A DNA stretch of 64,000 nt from Bacteroidales bacterium (lineage in GTDB: Bacteria > Bacteroidota > Bacteroidia > Bacteroidales > FEN-979): assembly GCA_023231065.1 (NCBI GenBank), contig JALNWE010000006.1:1-64000 (forward strand), in the 5' to 3' direction. The notes under the pieces were generated by a model. The model searched no databases, was not told where the DNA came from, and was given only the letters and a program-made list of their open reading frames with translations. The translations under genes were made by a program, and so were the position numbers. Position 1 is the first letter of the stretch; every line of letters begins with the position of its first letter. Shown here in pieces: positions 25,465-33,683 of the stretch.

Positions 25465-26832
25465 TTATCCTGTTACTGCATAGGAAGAACGACCCTTGAT
25501 TCTTCCTGATTTTGTCAGTCCGTCATAATGGCGCATTAATAAATGACTTTCGATCTGTTGAAGGGTATCCAGCACAACGCCTACTAAAATCAACAATGAA
25601 GTTCCACCATAAAACTGGGCGAACTGAGAGGTGATTCCGACCAATCGCACGAAAGCAGGCATGATAGCAACAAAACCAAGAAAAATAGAACCGGGAAAAG
25701 TAATGCGCGACATTACATCGTCAATAAATTCAGCCGTTTTTTTACCGGGTTTTACGCCGGGTATAAATCCACCATTTTTCTTCATATCTTCAGCCATCTG
25801 GTTGGGATTAACCGTGATAGCAGTATAGAAATAGGTGAAGAAAATGATCAGTATGAAAAATACAAAATTATACCAGAACCCATTGATATCAGTAAACACC
25901 CTGGCAAAACCCGTCAAAGTCTCATTGCTTGCAAAACCAGCAATCGTTAACGGCAGGAACATAATTGCCTGGGCAAAGATAATAGGCATTACACCAGCAG
26001 CATTTACTTTCAACGGAATGTACTGACGAACTCCACCGTATTGCTTATTTCCTACAATGCGTTTTGCATATTGTACAGGGATTTTCCTTGTGCCCTGGAC
26101 CAGCAAAATGGTCATCAGAATAACGAGAACAAGGAATGCAATTTCTACGACAAAGAATACAAGGCCACCACCTTTTTGTTCCATTCTGGAAACCAGTTCG
26201 CCAAATAATGCGAAGGGTAAGCGGGCGATGATTCCGATCATGATGATCAGGGAAATACCATTCCCAATCCCTTTGTCCGTTATTCTCTCCCCTAACCACA
26301 TGACGAACATGGAACCAGCGGTCAGAATAACAATGGAGGATATTCCAAAAAATGAAAATACCGAATGGTGTGTTATATTAGGATTAAAGGGAGAGATCGC
26401 TTCGGGGGGCAATTGTGAAGCCAGGTTGGCGATGTAAGCGGGTGATTGGAAAATCAAAATGACAACAGTAAGATACCGTGTCATCTGGTTAATCTTCTTA
26501 CGCCCGCTTTCACCTTCTTTCTGCAATTTCTGGAAATAAGGGATAGCCATCCCGAGCAACTGCATCACGATCGAAGCAGAGATGTAAGGCATAATCCCAA
26601 GAGCAAAAATAGAAGCATTTGAAAAAGCCCCACCTGAAAACATATTGAGTAGTCCCAGTAACCCCGACTGTGTCTGGTTCTGAAGGGTTGCCAGCATTCC
26701 AGGGTCAACTCCAGGAAGAACCACGTATGATCCCAGCCGGTATATCATGACGATTCCGATAGTATATAGGATCCGCTTGCGAAGGTCTTCGATCTTCCAG
26801 ATGTTCCGTAAGGTTTGGATCAGTTTTTTCAT
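25465..26832 (-). CDS. secY: Protein translocase subunit SecY
   Basis: The main channel protein of the Sec translocon, 455 aa with ten membrane helices. It has the N-terminal LRKRILYTIGIVMIYRLGSY, the plug-region FSGGAFSNASIFALGIMPYI, and the conserved loop YAKRIVGNKQYGG. The gene lies between rplO and map and starts 10 bp after rplO, as usual for the spc operon. Confidence 0.99.
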   Translation of the reverse strand: MKKLIQTLRNIWKIEDLRKRILYTIGIVMIYRLGSYVVLPGVDPGMLATLQNQTQSGLLGLLNMFSGGAFSNASIFALGIMPYISASIVMQLLGMAIPYFQKLQKEGESGRKKINQMTRYLTVVILIFQSPAYIANLASQLPPEAISPFNPNITHHSVFSFFGISSIVILTAGSMFVMWLGERITDKGIGNGISLIIMIGIIARLPFALFGELVSRMEQKGGGLVFFVVEIAFLVLVILMTILLVQGTRKIPVQYAKRIVGNKQYGGVRQYIPLKVNAAGVMPIIFAQAIMFLPLTIAGFASNETLTGFARVFTDINGFWYNFVFFILIIFFTYFYTAITVNPNQMAEDMKKNGGFIPGVKPGKKTAEFIDDVMSRITFPGSIFLGFVAIMPAFVRLVGITSQFAQFYGGTSLLILVGVVLDTLQQIESHLLMRHYDGLTKSGRIKGRSSYAVTG

Positions 26833-26842
26833 TCAACCGAGT

Positions 26843-27289
26843 TTAAATTGTGTTAGCGATTCCACCTAATTCTTCAATTGCTTTCTTTGCAGAAGCAGAA
26901 AAACCATGAGCGGTAATTTCAAGTTTTGTCTTCAGTTCTCCCCTTCCCAGAATCTTGATCCTGTCATTTTTTGATACATAACCGCTTTCAATCAAAATTT
27001 CCGGGTTGATAACGGTGAGATTCTTCTTCTCAGATATCTGTTGTAGTACATCCAGGTTGATATCTTTATATTCAACACGGTTAAAGTTCTTAAAGCCAAA
27101 CTTCGGAACCCTGCGTACCAATGGCATCTGACCTCCCTCATATCCCAATTTCTTGGAATATCCTGAGCGTGACTGTGCGCCTTTGTTACCGCGGGTTGAT
27201 GTTCCACCATGACCTGAACCCTGTCCCCTGCCAATACGTTTTACCTTTTTCGTTGAACCTTTTGCAGGTTTTAGATTGCTTAAATCCAT
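26843..27289 (-). CDS. rplO: 50S ribosomal protein L15
   Basis: L15 of 148 aa, a late-assembly 23S rRNA binder. It shows LKPAKGSTKKVKRIGRGQGS, GGTSTRGNKGAQSRSGY, the glycine-rich segment GYEGGQMPLVRRVPKFGF and the C-terminal ITAHGFSASAKKAIEELGG. Starts 21 bp after rpmD. Confidence 0.99.
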   Translation of the reverse strand: MDLSNLKPAKGSTKKVKRIGRGQGSGHGGTSTRGNKGAQSRSGYSKKLGYEGGQMPLVRRVPKFGFKNFNRVEYKDINLDVLQQISEKKNLTVINPEILIESGYVSKNDRIKILGRGELKTKLEITAHGFSASAKKAIEELGGIANTI

Positions 27290-27310
27290 TTCAGTATCGT
27301 TTATCTTTTG

Positions 27311-27493
27311 TTAGACTTCTTCTTCCACTTCTACCAGGTGGATCACTTTGTGAACCATTCCCAGGATCTGGGGAGTTGCTTCATGTTCAACCGTCTGACG
27401 GATCTTCCTGAGGCCCAAAGCCTGGAGGGTACGTTTCTGGCGCAACGGTCTTCCGATGCCACTGCGAATTTGTGTTACTCTGATCTTTTTCAT
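27311..27493 (-). CDS. rpmD: 50S ribosomal protein L30
   Basis: L30 of 60 aa: KIRVTQIRSGIGRPLRQKRT, LGLRKIRQTVEHEATPQIL, MVHKVIHLVEVEE. The core is the usual ferredoxin-like fold with a short acidic tail. It lies between rpsE and rplO, as in most bacteria. Confidence 0.98.
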   Translation of the reverse strand: MKKIRVTQIRSGIGRPLRQKRTLQALGLRKIRQTVEHEATPQILGMVHKVIHLVEVEEEV

Positions 27494-27521
27494 TGCTTTA
27501 AACAGCCTTTAAAGTGTGAAT

Positions 27522-28040
27522 TTAGCCATTGAATACCTGATTGAGCTCAATCCCTCTGAGTTGTGCAATCGTATAAGGATCCCTTAATTTAATAAGAGCA
27601 TTGATCGTAGCCTTTACAACACTGTGTGGATTGGATGAGCCTTTTGATTTGGCAAGTACATTCTTCACCCCAACACTTTCAAGTACGGCACGCATGGCCC
27701 CGCCAGCGATAACTCCGGTTCCTGGAGCTGCCGGTTTAAGATATACCAATGCCCCACTGTACTTTCCAAGCTGATCATGAGGGATCGTCCCCTTAAGAAT
27801 TGGAACCTTGATCAGGTTCTTCTTTGCATCATCGATTCCCTTGGCAATCGCTGCGGTGACTTCTTTGGCTTTTCCCAGACCATATCCCACAACACCATTT
27901 TCATTCCCAACCACGACGATGGCAGAAAAACTGAAGGTACGGCCCCCTTTGGTCACTTTGGTTACGCGTTGAATGCTGACCAAACGATCCTTGAATTCGA
28001 TTTCACTCGATTTAACTCTTTTTACATTAACGTTTGTCAT
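27522..28040 (-). CDS. rpsE: 30S ribosomal protein S5
   Basis: S5 of 172 aa, involved in decoding accuracy. It has the dsRBD-like N-terminal domain (FKDRLVSIQRVTKVTKGGR, FSAIVVVGNENGVVGYGLGK) and the C-terminal domain (GTGVIAGGAMRAVLESVGV, GSSNPHSVVKATINAL). Starts 6 bp after rplR. Confidence 0.99.
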   Translation of the reverse strand: MTNVNVKRVKSSEIEFKDRLVSIQRVTKVTKGGRTFSFSAIVVVGNENGVVGYGLGKAKEVTAAIAKGIDDAKKNLIKVPILKGTIPHDQLGKYSGALVYLKPAAPGTGVIAGGAMRAVLESVGVKNVLAKSKGSSNPHSVVKATINALIKLRDPYTIAQLRGIELNQVFNG

Positions 28041-28046
28041 ATCTTC

Positions 28047-28409
28047 CTAGAATTTTAGGCCACCTTCCCTGGCTGCATCAGCCAAAGATTTTACCCTGCC
28101 ATGATATAAATAACCATTACGATCAAACACAACATTGTTGATCCCAGCCTGCAACGCTTTTTCAGCAATGTGTTTCCCGACCATTTTTGCCATCTCGGTT
28201 TTAGTCCCTTTCTGGCCATCCATGCCCTTTTCCATTGACGAAGCTGCAACCAGGGTTTTTCCGGCCATATCGTCAATCAGTTGCACATAGATCGCTTTGT
28301 TGCTGCGAAATACCGTCATGCGAGGCCTGTCAGGAGTCCCTTGTACGATTTTACGTATCCTTTTCTTGATCCTGAACCTGCGAAATTCTTTTCTACTTTT
28401 GATTGCCAT
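28047..28409 (-). CDS. rplR: 50S ribosomal protein L18
   Basis: L18 of 120 aa, a 5S rRNA binder. It shows RRFRIKKRIRKIVQGTPDRP, MTVFRSNKAIYVQLIDD, GKHIAEKALQAGINNVVFDR and RVKSLADAAREGGLKF. It begins 84 bp after rplF, the widest gap in this part of the operon; no structure stands out in that gap. Confidence 0.99.
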   Translation of the reverse strand: MAIKSRKEFRRFRIKKRIRKIVQGTPDRPRMTVFRSNKAIYVQLIDDMAGKTLVAASSMEKGMDGQKGTKTEMAKMVGKHIAEKALQAGINNVVFDRNGYLYHGRVKSLADAAREGGLKF

Positions 28410-28493
28410 TTTCTATTGATTTTTCTTGTTTCGACGATCTGGCAGACCGCCATCTTTATCTCTTTGCAACGGTCTTTTAAGTCGCCATTGCTA

Positions 28494-29051
28494 TTATTGT
28501 CCTGCAGCCGATTTCCCTGCTTTTTTCTTGATCTCTTCACCCTGGAACCGAATACCTTTACCCTTGTAAGGTTCAGGGCGTCTAAATGATCTGATTTTTG
28601 CAGCAACCTGGCCGAGAAGCTGTTTATCAACAGACTTCAGGATGATGGTATTATTTTTCCCTTTATCGGCAGTTGTCTTAACCTGGACCGTACTTGGAAG
28701 TTCCATCAGGATATTGTGCGAATAGCCCAATGAAAGTTCGAGCAGTTGCCCATTACCTGACGCTTTGTATCCAACCCCCACCAATTCCTGAACCAGGGTA
28801 AAACCTTCAGAAACGCCCTTTACCATATTGTTCAACAAGGAACGGTACAGGCCATGTTTTGCACGGTCATCGCGTTCATCAGAATGACGTTCGACGTGGA
28901 TAAGATTGTTTTCCACCTTGATGGTTATTTTGGGATCAATCTGTTGTTCCAACTGACCAAGTTTACCCTTAACTGTAACCAGATTTTTATCGGAGACAGT
29001 TACCTGCACGCCATCGGGCAATGTGATCGGTAGTTTTCCTATTCTTGACAT
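28494..29051 (-). CDS. rplF: 50S ribosomal protein L6
   Basis: L6 of 185 aa, near the factor-binding site of the 50S. It has the two tandem homologous domains, with SRIGKLPITLPDGVQVTVSD, LVQELVGVGYKASGNGQLLE and the C-terminal RRPEPYKGKGIRFQGEEIKK. Starts 16 bp after rpsH. Confidence 0.99.
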   Translation of the reverse strand: MSRIGKLPITLPDGVQVTVSDKNLVTVKGKLGQLEQQIDPKITIKVENNLIHVERHSDERDDRAKHGLYRSLLNNMVKGVSEGFTLVQELVGVGYKASGNGQLLELSLGYSHNILMELPSTVQVKTTADKGKNNTIILKSVDKQLLGQVAAKIRSFRRPEPYKGKGIRFQGEEIKKKAGKSAAGQ

Positions 29052-29067
29052 GTTTGAAATCTCCTAA

Positions 29068-29466
29068 TTAACTGATATAACATAAAACCTCGCCACCAAC
29101 TTTCTTTACTTTGGCTTCTTTGTCGGTCATTAATCCCTGTGAAGTCGAAAGGATGGCAATGCCAAGTCCATTTAAAACCCTGGGCAAATGATCTGTATCA
29201 ACATACTTTCTGAGACCGGGTTTGGAAACCCTGATAAGGTTACTGATGGCCGAAAGTTTTGATACAGGGTGGTACTTCAGGGCAATCTTGATCATACCCG
29301 GGCGGGGCTCAATCTCCACTTTATAATTGAGAATATATCCTTTTTCAAAGAGGATCTTTGTTATATCTTCCTTGATCTTGGATTTCGGAATTTCAACAAC
29401 CCGGTGGTTGGCCATTACGGCGTTCCTTATTCGTGTCAAATAATCTGCAATGGGGTCCGTAACCAT
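29068..29466 (-). CDS. rpsH: 30S ribosomal protein S8
   Basis: S8 of 132 aa, a central-domain 16S rRNA binder and often the feedback repressor of the spc operon. It begins MVTDPIADYLTRIRNAVMAN and ends with LGIAILSTSQGLMTDKEAKV and GGEVLCYIS. The frame extends upstream over part of rpsN to 29622, but the ATG at 29466 is the family start, 38 bp after rpsN. Confidence 0.98.
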   Translation of the reverse strand: MVTDPIADYLTRIRNAVMANHRVVEIPKSKIKEDITKILFEKGYILNYKVEIEPRPGMIKIALKYHPVSKLSAISNLIRVSKPGLRKYVDTDHLPRVLNGLGIAILSTSQGLMTDKEAKVKKVGGEVLCYIS

Positions 29467-29504
29467 TATTCTTCTTTTTTTATTGATTAATTTTTCTATA
29501 TATT

Positions 29505-29774
29505 TTACCAGCTTGCTTTTTTTACGCCCGGGATCAGTCCTTTGTTGGCCATTTCCCTGAAATTGATACGGGATATTCCAAAAAGACGCATATATCCTTT
29601 CGGACGGCCTGTCAGTTTGCAACGGTTGTGTAACCGCACCGGGGAAGCATTTTTCGGAAGTTTTTGTAAGGCGATATAATCACCTGCTTCTTTGAGCGCT
29701 TTACGCCTGGAGGCATACTTCTCGACCATCTCTGTGCGCTTTTGTTCTCTGGCTTTTATGGATTCTTTTGCCAT
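29505..29774 (-). CDS. rpsN: 30S ribosomal protein S14 (zinc-independent form)
   Basis: S14 of 89 aa, in the 30S head. It is the Cys-less long form: MAKESIKAREQKRTEMVEKY, CKLTGRPKGYMRLFGISRIN, EMANKGLIPGVKKASW. Only one cysteine remains, so there is no zinc ribbon. It lies between rplE (4 bp gap) and rpsH. Confidence 0.99.
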   Translation of the reverse strand: MAKESIKAREQKRTEMVEKYASRRKALKEAGDYIALQKLPKNASPVRLHNRCKLTGRPKGYMRLFGISRINFREMANKGLIPGVKKASW

Positions 29775-29778
29775 ATAT

Positions 29779-30330
29779 TTACTTGGTTTTAAATGGGATT
29801 CCGAATTCCTTTAACAGGGCATGAGCCTCACGGTCATTCCGGGCGGAGGTCACGAAAGTAATATCCACTCCGTTCATCCGCGTTACTTTGTCAATATCAA
29901 TTTCAGGGAAGATGATCTGTTCTGAAATACCGAGAGTATAATTCCCGCGACCATCAAAACCTTTATCATTTACGCCCCGGAAATCACGTACCCGTGGAAG
30001 GGCAACAGAGATCAGCCGATCAAGAAAATCAAACATACGTTCGTCACGTAAAGTCACCCGTACACCGATTGGATTTCCTTTCCTCAACTTGAAATTAGAA
30101 ATGTCTTTTCGTGATTTGGTAGATACTGCTTTCTGACCTGTGATCATCGTCATTTCGGTAATACCGTTTTCAATGAACTTACGGTCGGTATTGGCAATAC
30201 CCAACCCCTGGTTCAGGCAAATCTTGTTGATACGCGGAACCTGCATAGGGCTTTTGTAGCTGAATTGCTGCATTAACGCAGGAACAATCTCTTTCAGATA
30301 TTTCTCTTTTAATCTTGGTGTATAAGCCAT
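29779..30330 (-). CDS. rplE: 50S ribosomal protein L5
   Basis: L5 of 183 aa, a 5S rRNA binder touching the P-site tRNA. It shows MQVPRINKICLNQGLGIANT, TGQKAVSTKSRKDISNFKLR, GNPIGVRVTLRDERMFDFLD and the C-terminal SARNDREAHALLKEFGIPF. Its first base coincides with the last base of rplX. Confidence 0.99.
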   Translation of the reverse strand: MAYTPRLKEKYLKEIVPALMQQFSYKSPMQVPRINKICLNQGLGIANTDRKFIENGITEMTMITGQKAVSTKSRKDISNFKLRKGNPIGVRVTLRDERMFDFLDRLISVALPRVRDFRGVNDKGFDGRGNYTLGISEQIIFPEIDIDKVTRMNGVDITFVTSARNDREAHALLKEFGIPFKTK

Positions 30331-30659
30331 TACTTTATAACCTCCCCTGATTTTTTAGAATAACGAACCAATTTTTCCGTTTTCGGATCCAGTCTTCTAC
30401 CGATTCTTGTCGGTTTCCCCGAATTGTCAACCAGTTTCAGGTTGGAAATATGGACCGGCGCCTCCTTTTTGATGATACCGCCCTGAGGACTTTTAGCATT
30501 GGGTTTAGTATGCTTCGAAACCATATTAACTCCTTCAACGATGGCCTTATATTTATCGGCATCGATGCGCAACACTTTACCCTGCTGGCCCCTTGAATCA
30601 CCGGCGATGATCATCACCGTGTCGCCTTTTCTGATATTTAATTTCTTTTGCATGGTCAT
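30330..30659 (-). CDS. rplX: 50S ribosomal protein L24
   Basis: L24 of 109 aa, an assembly initiator for the 50S. It has the KOW motif near the N-terminus (IRKGDTVMIIAGDSRGQQGK) and NMVSKHTKPNAKSPQGGIIK. A start two codons further in (30653) is equally possible. Starts 11 bp after rplN. Confidence 0.98.
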   Translation of the reverse strand: MTMQKKLNIRKGDTVMIIAGDSRGQQGKVLRIDADKYKAIVEGVNMVSKHTKPNAKSPQGGIIKKEAPVHISNLKLVDNSGKPTRIGRRLDPKTEKLVRYSKKSGEVIK

Positions 30660-30670
30660 ATAGTATATGC

Positions 30671-31039
30671 TTAAAGCACTTCAGGTGCTAAAGAAACGAT
30701 TTTCATAAATTGTTTTTCACGTAATTCCCTGGCAACCGGGCCAAAAATACGCGTCCCGATCATTTCACCGGCAGTGCTAAGCAGCACAACGGCGTTGTCA
30801 TCGAAACGGATGTAGGAACCATCATTGCGACGGATCTCTTTTTTTGTCCTTACCACCACCGCAGAAGAAACAGTCCCTTTTTTGATGTTTCCTGAAGGAA
30901 TTGCATTTTTCACCGTGACGATAATACGGTCGCCCACACGGGCATAACGTTTACGCGTTCCACCAAGGACCTTGATACAAAGCACTTCCTTGGCACCGCT
31001 GTTATCTGCTACTGTTAATCTTGACTCTTGTTGTATCAT
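30671..31039 (-). CDS. rplN: 50S ribosomal protein L14
   Basis: L14 of 122 aa, at the subunit interface. It shows MIQQESRLTVADNSGAKEVL, KVLGGTRKRYARVGDRIIVT and the C-terminal ELREKQFMKIVSLAPEVL. Starts 2 bp after rpsQ. Confidence 0.99.
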   Translation of the reverse strand: MIQQESRLTVADNSGAKEVLCIKVLGGTRKRYARVGDRIIVTVKNAIPSGNIKKGTVSSAVVVRTKKEIRRNDGSYIRFDDNAVVLLSTAGEMIGTRIFGPVARELREKQFMKIVSLAPEVL

Positions 31040-31041
31040 GG

Positions 31042-31299
31042 CTATTTAACCTTTTCAATGATTTCGACAAGTCTCCAACATTTATTTTTACTGAGTGGCC
31101 GGGTTTCGGCAATCCGAACTTTATCTCCCTCGCTGCATTCATTTTTTTCATCGTGTGCCATAAAGCGGGAAGACTTTTTTACAAACTTTCCATACTTCGG
31201 ATGCTTTACTTTTCTTTCGACTTCAACCACGACAGATTTCTCCATCTTATTGCTGACTACAATGCCGGTTTTTTCTTTTCTTAAGTTTCTCGTTTCCAT
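31042..31299 (-). CDS. rpsQ: 30S ribosomal protein S17
   Basis: S17 of 85 aa, a primary 16S rRNA binder with an OB fold: METRNLRKEKTGIVVSNKME, KHPKYGKFVKKSSRFMAHDE and GDKVRIAETRPLSKNKCWRL. The ATG at 31299 is the family start; the frame is open to 31326. Confidence 0.98.
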   Translation of the reverse strand: METRNLRKEKTGIVVSNKMEKSVVVEVERKVKHPKYGKFVKKSSRFMAHDEKNECSEGDKVRIAETRPLSKNKCWRLVEIIEKVK

Positions 31300-31341
31300 A
31301 TTGTATCTTTTGTTGAGACAAGGCATACTTTGTCCCTTCTA

Positions 31342-31563
31342 TCATTTTTTCCCAACTTTAATGATTGGTTCACCGTTGAGGACACGGTAACGCAATTCAG
31401 TTTGAAGGCGGGCAATGGTTCTGCGGTAAGCCGTTATTTTATTTGGATTTTCAAGCGGAGAAACAGCATGGTTCAACTTTAGTTTTGTCAACTGCCGTTT
31501 TTCTTCATCCAGTCTTTCCCGGATTTCACTTGTGGTTAATTCTTTGATAACTTTCTGTTCCAT
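31342..31563 (-). CDS. rpmC: 50S ribosomal protein L29
   Basis: L29 of 73 aa, a small two-helix protein next to the exit tunnel: IKELTTSEIRERLDEEKRQL, LKLNHAVSPLENPNKITAYR, RRTIARLQTELRYR. It is a little longer than in E. coli (63 aa). It follows rplP by 44 bp. Confidence 0.98.
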   Translation of the reverse strand: MEQKVIKELTTSEIRERLDEEKRQLTKLKLNHAVSPLENPNKITAYRRTIARLQTELRYRVLNGEPIIKVGKK

Positions 31564-31607
31564 ATTCTTTGTTTTGTTGGGGCAAACTGCTCATTGCCCT
31601 TCCGATA

Positions 31608-32036
31608 TTATATTGCTTCTTCTTCGTAATCTTTACGAACAACGGTCTGGGTCTGTACAGGAAGTTTTTGGGCTCCGAGACGTAGCGCCTCTTTGGCAAT
31701 GATCAGGGGCACACCATCAATTTCAAACAGGATTCGACCGGGAGTTACGCGAGCTACAAAATATTCCGGGGCTCCTTTTCCTTTACCCATACGGACTTCA
31801 GCTGGTTTTTTACTGACTGGTTTATCCGGGAATATCCTGATCCAAATCTGTCCTTCCCTTTTCATATGGCGGGTGATAGCCTGACGTGCAGCTTCTATCT
31901 GACGACCCGTTAGCCAGGCTTCTTCCAGGGTCTTAATACCAAATGAGCCAAAGGCGAGCTGGTGACCACGACCGGCATTGCCCTTCATTTTACCTTTTTG
32001 CTGTTTCCTGTATTTGGTTTTCTTTGGCTGTAACAT
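31608..32036 (-). CDS. rplP: 50S ribosomal protein L16
   Basis: L16 of 142 aa, needed for A-site tRNA placement at the peptidyl transferase centre. It shows MLQPKKTKYRKQQKGKMKGN, the RGHQLAFGSFGIKTLEEAWL region and GKGKGAPEYFVARVTPGRIL. Starts 69 bp after rpsC. Confidence 0.99.
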   Translation of the reverse strand: MLQPKKTKYRKQQKGKMKGNAGRGHQLAFGSFGIKTLEEAWLTGRQIEAARQAITRHMKREGQIWIRIFPDKPVSKKPAEVRMGKGKGAPEYFVARVTPGRILFEIDGVPLIIAKEALRLGAQKLPVQTQTVVRKDYEEEAI

Positions 32037-32105
32037 TATTCAAAATATTATGGTTACCTCTTTCTATGTTTTCAGTTCTGCTAATCAGTCCTGATCTTCA
32101 TTATC

Positions 32106-32894
32106 TTACTTCCTTGGTCCACGTGGTTTGCCACCATCATTCCGTGGTCCACGGTCACGGCCGCCACGGTCATGATCACGATCGCGGTCATGGTCACCTT
32201 TCGGGCCTCCGCCACGGTGCATGGAAGGTTTCATTTTTGCAGCAGGTGCATCCGGTACAAGATCTGGCCGGCCATAAACATCACCTTTGCAAATCCAGAC
32301 TTTGATACCGATACGACCATATGTTGTATGGGCTTCAGCGGTAGCGTAATCAATGTCGGCCCTGAAAGTATGCAGGGGGATACGCCCCTCTTTGTACTGT
32401 TCACGGCGTGCCATTTCTGCACCACCCAAACGACCCGAAATCATAATTTTAATTCCTTCTGCGCCGATTCTCATGGCGGAAGCAATGGAAGTCTTGATCG
32501 CGCGTCGATATGAAATACGTCCCTCGATCTGACTGGCCACAGTATTCGCAACAATCACCGAGTCCAGCTCCGGTCTTTTGATTTCCGAAATGTTGATCTG
32601 AATTTCTTTCTTGGTGATTTTTTTCAACTCCTCTTTGAGCTTGTCAACTTCCTGACCACCCTTACCGATAATGATCCCCGGACGGGCAGTATGGATGGTA
32701 ACAGTTACAAGCTTAAGGGTACGTTCGATCACAATTTTGGCAATACCGGCCTTTGAAAGACGGGCATTCAAATACTTACGGATTTTATCGTCCTCAACAA
32801 GCTTGGGCTCAAAATTTTTACCGCCGAACCAGTTTGAGTCCCAGCCGCGGATGATGCCTAACCTGTTAGCAATCGGATTGGTCTTTTGTCCCAT
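32106..32894 (-). CDS. rpsC: 30S ribosomal protein S3 with Arg/Asp/Gly-rich tail
   Basis: S3 of 262 aa (E. coli 233). The N-terminal KH domain has TARPGIIIGKGGQEVDKLKE and the C-terminal domain has GAEGIKIMISGRLGGAEMAR and YGRIGIKVWICKGDVYG. The last ~40 residues are a low-complexity tail (HRGGGPKGDHDRDRDHDRGG, RDRGPRNDGGKPRGPRK) not needed for the S3 fold. S3 forms part of the mRNA entry channel and helicase. Tails of this kind are common in Bacteroidota S3, but their function is not established. Confidence 0.98.
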   Translation of the reverse strand: MGQKTNPIANRLGIIRGWDSNWFGGKNFEPKLVEDDKIRKYLNARLSKAGIAKIVIERTLKLVTVTIHTARPGIIIGKGGQEVDKLKEELKKITKKEIQINISEIKRPELDSVIVANTVASQIEGRISYRRAIKTSIASAMRIGAEGIKIMISGRLGGAEMARREQYKEGRIPLHTFRADIDYATAEAHTTYGRIGIKVWICKGDVYGRPDLVPDAPAAKMKPSMHRGGGPKGDHDRDRDHDRGGRDRGPRNDGGKPRGPRK

Positions 32895-32929
32895 TAAAAC
32901 TTACTTTTAATTTTCTTGAATGATATTTG

Positions 32930-33367
32930 CTATTCTTTATTTTCTTTTTCTGACACTTCTTCCACTTCCGGCTTATTCCGGCTATCAAGAAGCACTGTTA
33001 CATGATTCGAACGTTTACGAATACGGTGGGCCCTTCCTTGAGGCGCTGTCTGAAGGCGTTTGAGTTGGCGACCGCCATCAACAAATATTTCTTTAATATA
33101 AAGATCGCTGTCCTCAATCCTTTTTCCTTCATTTTTTGCTTGCCAGTTTGCAATGGCTGAAAGCACCAGTTTCCGGATTCTTTCAGATGGCTGTTTTGCA
33201 TTATTTTTCAATATATGCAGCGCCAGTTCAACCCTTTGTCCACGGATCAGGTCAGCGATCAGCCTCATTTTTCTTGGTGAGGTGGGACAATTATTCAGCC
33301 GGGCGAATGCTACCGTCTTTTTGGCTTCTTTCCGGTTCTCGGCTCGTGTACGAGTTCTAACTCCCAT
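32930..33367 (-). CDS. rplV: 50S ribosomal protein L22
   Basis: L22 of 145 aa, whose beta-hairpin lines the exit tunnel. It shows FARLNNCPTSPRKMRLIADL, RGQRVELALHILKNNAKQPS and the hairpin TAPQGRAHRIRKRSNHVTVL. A short acidic C-terminal extension (PEVEEVSEKENKE) follows. It begins 20 bp after rpsS. Confidence 0.98.
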   Translation of the reverse strand: MGVRTRTRAENRKEAKKTVAFARLNNCPTSPRKMRLIADLIRGQRVELALHILKNNAKQPSERIRKLVLSAIANWQAKNEGKRIEDSDLYIKEIFVDGGRQLKRLQTAPQGRAHRIRKRSNHVTVLLDSRNKPEVEEVSEKENKE

Positions 33368-33387
33368 TTGTCTTTTGTATTAGGTCG

Positions 33388-33666
33388 TTATTTCTTAGCT
33401 TTATCTCTGTTTCCTGCATGACCGCGGAAGATCCGGGTTGGTGCAAATTCACCCAACTTGTGTCCAACCATATTCTCGGTCACATATACAGGAATGAATT
33501 TATTCCCATTGTGAACAGCAATGGTTAAACCAACAAAATCGGGAGATATCATGGAACCCCGTGACCAGGTTTTAATGACGGTCTTTTTTTTGGATTCCAC
33601 CAGTCCCGTTACTTTCTTTTCCAGTTTATAATGGATATACGGACCTTTTTTAAGCGATCGGCTCAT
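33388..33666 (-). CDS. rpsS: 30S ribosomal protein S19
   Basis: S19 of 92 aa, in the 30S head with S13. It begins MSRSLKKGPYIHYKLEKKVT and contains KTWSRGSMISPDFVGLTIAV and GHKLGEFAPTRIFRGHAGNR. Length matches E. coli. It follows rplB by 17 bp. Confidence 0.99.
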   Translation of the reverse strand: MSRSLKKGPYIHYKLEKKVTGLVESKKKTVIKTWSRGSMISPDFVGLTIAVHNGNKFIPVYVTENMVGHKLGEFAPTRIFRGHAGNRDKAKK

Positions 33667-33683
33667 AATCTTGATATTATCTT

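Noticed and set aside
28410..28493. Extra small gene between rplR and rplF
   Set aside because: No frame of useful length and no conserved motif in the 84-bp gap.
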